DNA of 64,000 nucleotides, taken from positions 1-64,000 of the forward strand of contig CAZVJW010000020.1 of NCBI GenBank assembly GCA_964627535.1, read 5' to 3'. Below the pieces are notes generated by a model, which was not told the origin of the DNA, ran no database searches, and saw nothing but the letters and a program-made list of their open reading frames with translations. Origin of the DNA: UBA1447 sp964627535. GTDB lineage: Bacteria > Bacillota > Clostridia > Oscillospirales > Acutalibacteraceae. Position numbers and translations under genes: made by a program. Shown in pieces: positions 62,501 through 64,000 of the stretch (position 1 is its first letter; every line of letters begins with the position of its first letter).

Positions 62501-64000
62501 ACCCGACAAAAACTGGCAGCACCTTCGCCGGTTGGCTGCCTACGGTACCTCTATATATGCCGGCGGAAGACACTGAATGCGTAGCGCATTGGACGGTTAA
62601 CAAATATACCATAACCTTTAATTCGGACGGCGGCACATCGGTCGACCCGATTGAACAGGATTACAACACACCGGTAACAGCGCCTGATGACCCGACAAAA
62701 CCGGGATATACATTCAACAGCTGGTCACCGGCTGTTCCGGAAACAATGCCGGCGGAAGACACTGTTTGCACAGCGCTGTGGGATATCAACGAGTACACCA
62801 TCAGCTTCAATTCTGACGGCGGTACAACCGTGGAAGACATTACACAAAACTACAACACACCGGTTGACGCACCCAATGACCCGACAAAGACGGGCTATAC
62901 ATTCAACGGCTGGTTACCGGTTGTTCCGGAAACAATGCCGGCGGAAGACATCGTATGCATAGCGCAGTGGACAATAAAGAGCTACACCATCAGCTTCAAT
63001 TCGGATGGCGGCTCAGCGGTGGAAGACATTACACAAAACTACAACACACCGGTAACAGTGCCTGATGACCCGACAAAGACAGGCTATACATTCAAGGGCT
63101 GGTCGCCGGTTGTTCCGACAACAATGCCTGCGGAAAACACCGTTTGCACAGCGCTGTGGGATATCAACGAGTACACCATCAGCTTTAATGAAGACGGCGG
63201 CACAACCGTGGCGGACATCACCCAGAATTACAACACACCGGTAACGGCACCGGCAGACCCGACAAAGACAGGCTATAACTTCAATGGCTGGGTGCCTTCC
63301 GTGCCGACGTCAATGCCGGCAGAGGATATCGTATGTGTTGCACAGTGGACACCCGCCCCGTTCAAAATCAGCTTCGACTCCGTCGGAGGATCAGAGGTCT
63401 CTGACATAATCCAGGCATACAATACCGCGGTAACACCGCCGGATGACCCGACAAAGGAAGGCTATACCTTTGACGAGTGGTCACCGTTGGTCCCGACGAT
63501 AATGCCGGCAGAGGATACCCTGTGCACAGCGCATTGGACAACGAACACATACACCGTCACCTATGACGGCAACGGCAGCACAGGCGGTTCAACAGCAAAC
63601 TCCTCACATACATTTGATACCCCGCAATCGCTTACATTTAACGGCTACACAAGAACCGGCTACACCTTCGACAGTTGGAATTCAGAGGCGGACGGCAGCG
63701 GTACGACATACACCGACGGCGAAGGCGTCAAGAACCTTACGGCTGTCAATGAAGCAACATTAACAATGTATGCCCAATGGAAAGCGGAAAGTTACAACTT
63801 AACCTACGATGCCAACGGCGGCGACGGCGGTTCGGGACCGACCCTGACAGAATTCGGCACAGCGCTGTCAGCACCGACGGTTACAAGAACCGGATATACA
63901 TTTGCAAATTGGGATCCTGCAGTACCCCCGACAATGCCGGCAGCGAACGCATACTATACTGCCCAATGGACGGCAGACAAACACACTGTCACCTTTGACG
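53527..64000 (+). CDS. Giant secreted Flg_new/InlB-repeat surface protein (3' end beyond window)
   Basis: One frame runs from ATG 53527 to the window end without a stop: at least 3,491 codons. A signal peptide (residues 1-40, AQAVQA near the cleavage site) is followed by a PLAT-like beta domain (about 43-141; GSGTDSNFKLRLDF, QWQWDVIRVSV). Then come about 17 Flg_new (Listeria-Bacteroides) modules, a helical FIVAR-like block (about 1445-1838; LLSADYTDLNGLI, LLPADYSEVEYI), one MucBP-like domain (YTVKYQTTSGG), and about 22 more Flg_new modules. Modules are 63-80 residues and share YxVTFNxNGG, GYTFxGW and YAxWT. The base composition is more GC-rich than most neighbours. The anchor must lie downstream. 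Adhesion is inferred. Confidence 0.92.
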   Translation, partial: MKNLTKKSKKGLSLLMVAALVVSSIALGLGQLRAQAVQAAGQTIVYHIYMETHAQTCGGSGTDSNFKLRLDFDVAADWYSGVIDDTGDSNDQESDDNNNMYVTGPIEPLTAVYLYQDNSNGGQWQWDVIRVSVNFGAGEVTIAEIGGGTYDSAGGSINLGYNNTVDNNYNKTITFDGNGGTVAGGSTYILTAIQGALLPSTNFPTTLARTGYTAKAGWYAATSGGSAVSMPTTGPSAANTTYYAQWNPNTYQVTFNGNGADGGATAAQDIVYTASANLNGNGFYRTGYGFVGWATSAGGSAVYANQASYTMSSTGATLYAVWSINNYIITFDANGGTGGTSTTLPYNSSLSAPGVTRTGYQFLNWNTAADGSGSTVTFPTTVPASNTTYFARWTANTFYVSFNANGGTGSMSDQTFAYGTAQPLTSVGYSRTGYNFAGWNTLANGTGTSYANLQSVSNLTSSNGSTYPLFAQWTKSTFPLVFNANGGTGTMGNQTLTFMTPTVLNTNAFTMTGYNFAGWAETPEGSVLYGNGASYTMVTEGATLYAKWTAGTYNVTFNGNGSTGGSMAAQGITYNTAANLNTNAFSKTGSTFTGWNTAADGSGTPYADGASYTMNTTGATLYAQWFANDFPLVFSANGGTGTMADQSCTFGVAEPLNANAFSLDGYTFAGWATSSGGPVVYTNGASYTMNTTGATLYAKWTANTYYVAFNGNGNTGGSTTTPQTYTYGTAQALNTNGFSKNGYAFNGWNTASNGSGTSYAGGQSVSNLTTTNGATVTLYAKWTANTYEIAYNANGGSGTTMTNSTHTVDVPKALTICSYTNTGFAFEGWAMSAGGSVVFSDGYSVTNLSYTNGATVTLYAKWTANPYNVVFDKNDVNATGSMSPQEIVFGEADTLTLNAFAKTGYHFAGWAESTGGTAVYTDGAEYTMNTPGATLYAKWAANTYTVTFNPQDGTVSPTSKSVTYAGTYGTLPTPVRPGYTFGGWYTATGGGGTNIISSTSVTTANNHTLYAKWTANTYYIAFNGNGSTSGSTSSPQTFTYDFSQNLNMNGFVKTGNTFQGWATTSGGTVAYTNGQSVSTVTPIANDTVTFFAVWQLNHYNISFDANGGTGSTGPTSMEYGAPLVAPTVTKPGYSQNATTPWEPALPTTVPAANTTYIAQWTINQYTINFVENGGSPVTNITQDYDTPVTKPADPTLQGYIFNGWFTDSGFTQAVNWTGYKMGSSNVDFYAKWTASIFSITFDSQGGSPVTTITQNFGTTVTAPANPTKTGYTFNVWTPAVPSTIPSHDTNCVASWTPNTYTILYNGNGNTGGSTASSLHTYGTAQNLTSNGFERTGWAFAGWNTAENGSGISYADGESVNSLIPSGSMTLYAKWTIRSFTITFNSNGGSGTVPSSITQNYNTNVALPSGAGLTKTGRTFKGWNTTNTAATALTTYAMPANDQILYAVWGADYSAVTAAANLCNAATLPANATNDPDYVVGGAMYIEAGLSSLYPNAMYPRAMYTSDSLAAMTAAINAVDWNKLNNQQSAVDVYAAAITAAYHNLVLLSADYTDLNGLIDQARAKNRGWYDQDSLDVLDEALNAADEAVSAEYKIPVQEDKVDFATGMLQDAIDALVLLPADYSEVEYIWTNKPSDLDTNYTAESVAILRNYYYNSIIPDLTIDRQDDVDGYADQLLIYSTVSTTGLPPGLILLPANYQCVVDAKKAIPDGNTDEAVDWDYLNTYYNNVTGLYNAVNAVIYGKTIDEQGTVDDYADDIDTARLALDAKGAVYTYLGIALSVAEEPDWPQSYYTPASWSAYSQAKVDGHVLYDNQNLDILHQSEIDYATAQIYDKRDLLKLKDVTYTVKYQTTSGGPLAADANKTGKAADWVTEYAVEVTGYTTTQQSQQMYLTGTNELNIFIFTYNINSYTISFNANGGSAVSDIRQNYNTEITTAPATIRTGYTFGGWYSDSGLVNAVAWPYTIGASNATFYAKWTANTYTVTFDAQSGTVDPASKQVTYDSTYGALPTPVRTGYTFGGWYTATGGSGDKVESTTAVAITADQTLYAKWTAITYMVAYNANGGAGATMASSTHTYDADKNLTKNTYTRTGYIFAGWNTAANGTGLNYNDEQSIVNLATGGTVNMYARWTPITYTITYNANTGDSGTTDDSSHVFDVAKNLTPNGFSKTGYSFLGWSTSSLATTADYDDQESVTGITSVPNDILTFYAVWSINQYKVSFDSNGGSAVNDIEQDFNTQIATAPESTRTGYTFTAWCSDTGLVNAVEWPYTIGTSDVTFYAKWTANEYTVTFNPGTGATVDPASKQVTYDSTYGTLPTPVKTGYTFSGWYTQESGGILTESATAVAITAAQTLYAHWTANTYTVAYDANGGAGAAMASSTHTFDTPKNLTANTYTRTGYTYNSWNTAQNGTGFRYDDEQSVNNLAVSGTVTLYAQWTANEYTVTFNPGTGATVDPASKQVTYDSAYGTLPTPEKTGYTFDGWYTQESGGTLTDSATIVAVTAEQTLYAHWTANTYTVAYDANGGEGAAMADSTHTYDTDKNLTANTYTKTGYTYNGWNTAGNGTGISYTDGESVRNLAATGTVTLYAQWTANEYTVTFNPGTGATVDPASKQVTYDSAYGTLPTPEKTGYTFDGWYTQESGGTLTDSATIVAVTAEQTLYAHWTANTYTVAYDANGGEGAAMESSTHIYDADKNLTANTYTKTGYTFNGWNTAGNGTGTTYTDGESVRNLAAAGTAILFAQWRANEYTVTFNPGTGATVDPASKQVTYDSTYGTLPAPVKTGYIFGGWFTAAGGSGNLVESATAVAITAAQTLYAKWTAITYQIAFDGNNNTGGSTDTPQTFTFDSEQNLNANGFTKVGNTFLGWSTSSSATVADYADQANVTNVTSAPNEIVTFFAVWQMNHYDITFNANGGDGSVGPTSMEYEAALSAPTVTRLGYTFDHWDPAVPATVPANDQIYTAQWTANKYWVTFDSDGGTPVDPIQQDYNTPVTAPDDPTKTGSTFAGWLPTVPLYMPAEDTECVAHWTVNKYTITFNSDGGTSVDPIEQDYNTPVTAPDDPTKPGYTFNSWSPAVPETMPAEDTVCTALWDINEYTISFNSDGGTTVEDITQNYNTPVDAPNDPTKTGYTFNGWLPVVPETMPAEDIVCIAQWTIKSYTISFNSDGGSAVEDITQNYNTPVTVPDDPTKTGYTFKGWSPVVPTTMPAENTVCTALWDINEYTISFNEDGGTTVADITQNYNTPVTAPADPTKTGYNFNGWVPSVPTSMPAEDIVCVAQWTPAPFKISFDSVGGSEVSDIIQAYNTAVTPPDDPTKEGYTFDEWSPLVPTIMPAEDTLCTAHWTTNTYTVTYDGNGSTGGSTANSSHTFDTPQSLTFNGYTRTGYTFDSWNSEADGSGTTYTDGEGVKNLTAVNEATLTMYAQWKAESYNLTYDANGGDGGSGPTLTEFGTALSAPTVTRTGYTFANWDPAVPPTMPAANAYYTAQWTADKHTVTFD
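60382..61860 (+). repeat. 459-bp near-identical internal repeats in the adhesin
   Basis: The word ACGGTAACCTTCAACCCGGG recurs at 60382, 60841, 61300 and 61759, exactly 459 bases (153 codons) apart. Each unit spans two Flg_new modules. The copies at 60841 and 61300 are identical over long stretches (for example across 60896-61102 and 61355-61561). The fourth copy diverges after about 100 bases. This indicates recent in-frame duplication. Confidence 0.92.
62419..63552 (+). repeat. Six 189-bp (63-codon) repeats in the adhesin
   Basis: Short Flg_new modules recur at 62419, 62608, 62797, 62986, 63175 and 63364, each exactly 189 bases apart. They share SFNSDGG, TQNYNTPV, PDDPTKTGYTF and PxTMPAED. 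They are less alike than the 459-base repeats, so they are older or under diversification. Confidence 0.88.

Overview
The window looks like chromosomal DNA of a Gram-positive anaerobe in the class Clostridia, probably near the Oscillospirales (Ruminococcaceae-type) gut bacteria. This is an inference. It rests on Bacillota gene orders (SRP RNA-dnaX-ybaB-recR and dnaN-yaaA-recF-remB), AGGAGG-type ribosome binding sites, frequent TTG/GTG starts, TTGACA/TATAAT promoters, GPH sugar symporters, a yxlEFG-like ABC module and a giant surface protein built of Flg_new (Listeria-Bacteroides) repeats. I see no phage, CRISPR array, insertion-sequence transposase or plasmid gene.

Layout. 1-7.2 kb: glyA, prfB, a cyclase-family hydrolase, a sugar-1-phosphate transferase, a VanY-like carboxypeptidase, a membrane M28 peptidase and a lipoprotein. 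7.3-13.4 kb: DNA metabolism genes, all on the minus strand: SRP RNA, dnaX, ybaB, recR, then an AT-rich gap with DnaA-box-like and TAC-triplet sequences (possible origin), then dnaN, an S4-domain yaaA, recF and remB. 13.5-16.6 kb: an XRE regulator with a small PLDc_N protein and an ABC exporter. 16.7-19.7 kb: tRNA-Arg, then a leader with a five-codon ORF and an attenuator ahead of a zinc-ribbon/S4 protein and two methyltransferases. 19.8-29 kb: zapA, U32 peptidase, two tandem GPH symporters, dut, and a P-type ATPase behind a yybP-ykoY Mn2+ riboswitch. 29-46.8 kb: lipoproteins, tRNA-Thr/tRNA-Tyr, an AI-2E permease, hom and lysC (with an internal start for a beta subunit), a DNA glycosylase pair, MATE, two CorA-type transporters with a DUF1003 protein, a ceramidase-like protein, galU and a RING-like membrane protein. 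47.3-51 kb: three related polytopic membrane proteins of unknown function. 51.4-53.4 kb: about 2 kb of T-poor sequence without a credible gene. 53.5-64 kb: one reading frame, still open at the window end (at least 3,491 codons), encoding a secreted modular adhesin-like protein.

A family of palindromic, transposase-less repeats is scattered between the genes from 22 kb to 51 kb. Type I (about 103 or 135 bp, ends ATACTAATT/AATTAGTAT) occurs eight times. Type II (ends ATACTATTCT/AGAATAGTAT) occurs as 181-, 123- and 28-bp forms. The longer Type I copies carry a roughly 32-bp minimal Type II element in their centre, and two Type I copies lack it, so nested insertion can be read directly from the sequence.

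The most promising candidates for something undescribed are (i) the attenuator-controlled S4 protein/methyltransferase operon at 17-19.7 kb, whose leader has the logic of ribosome-stalling antibiotic-response leaders; (ii) the nested MITE-like repeats; and (iii) the T-poor non-coding block next to the giant repeat protein. All functional statements come from reading motifs by eye; no database search was run.
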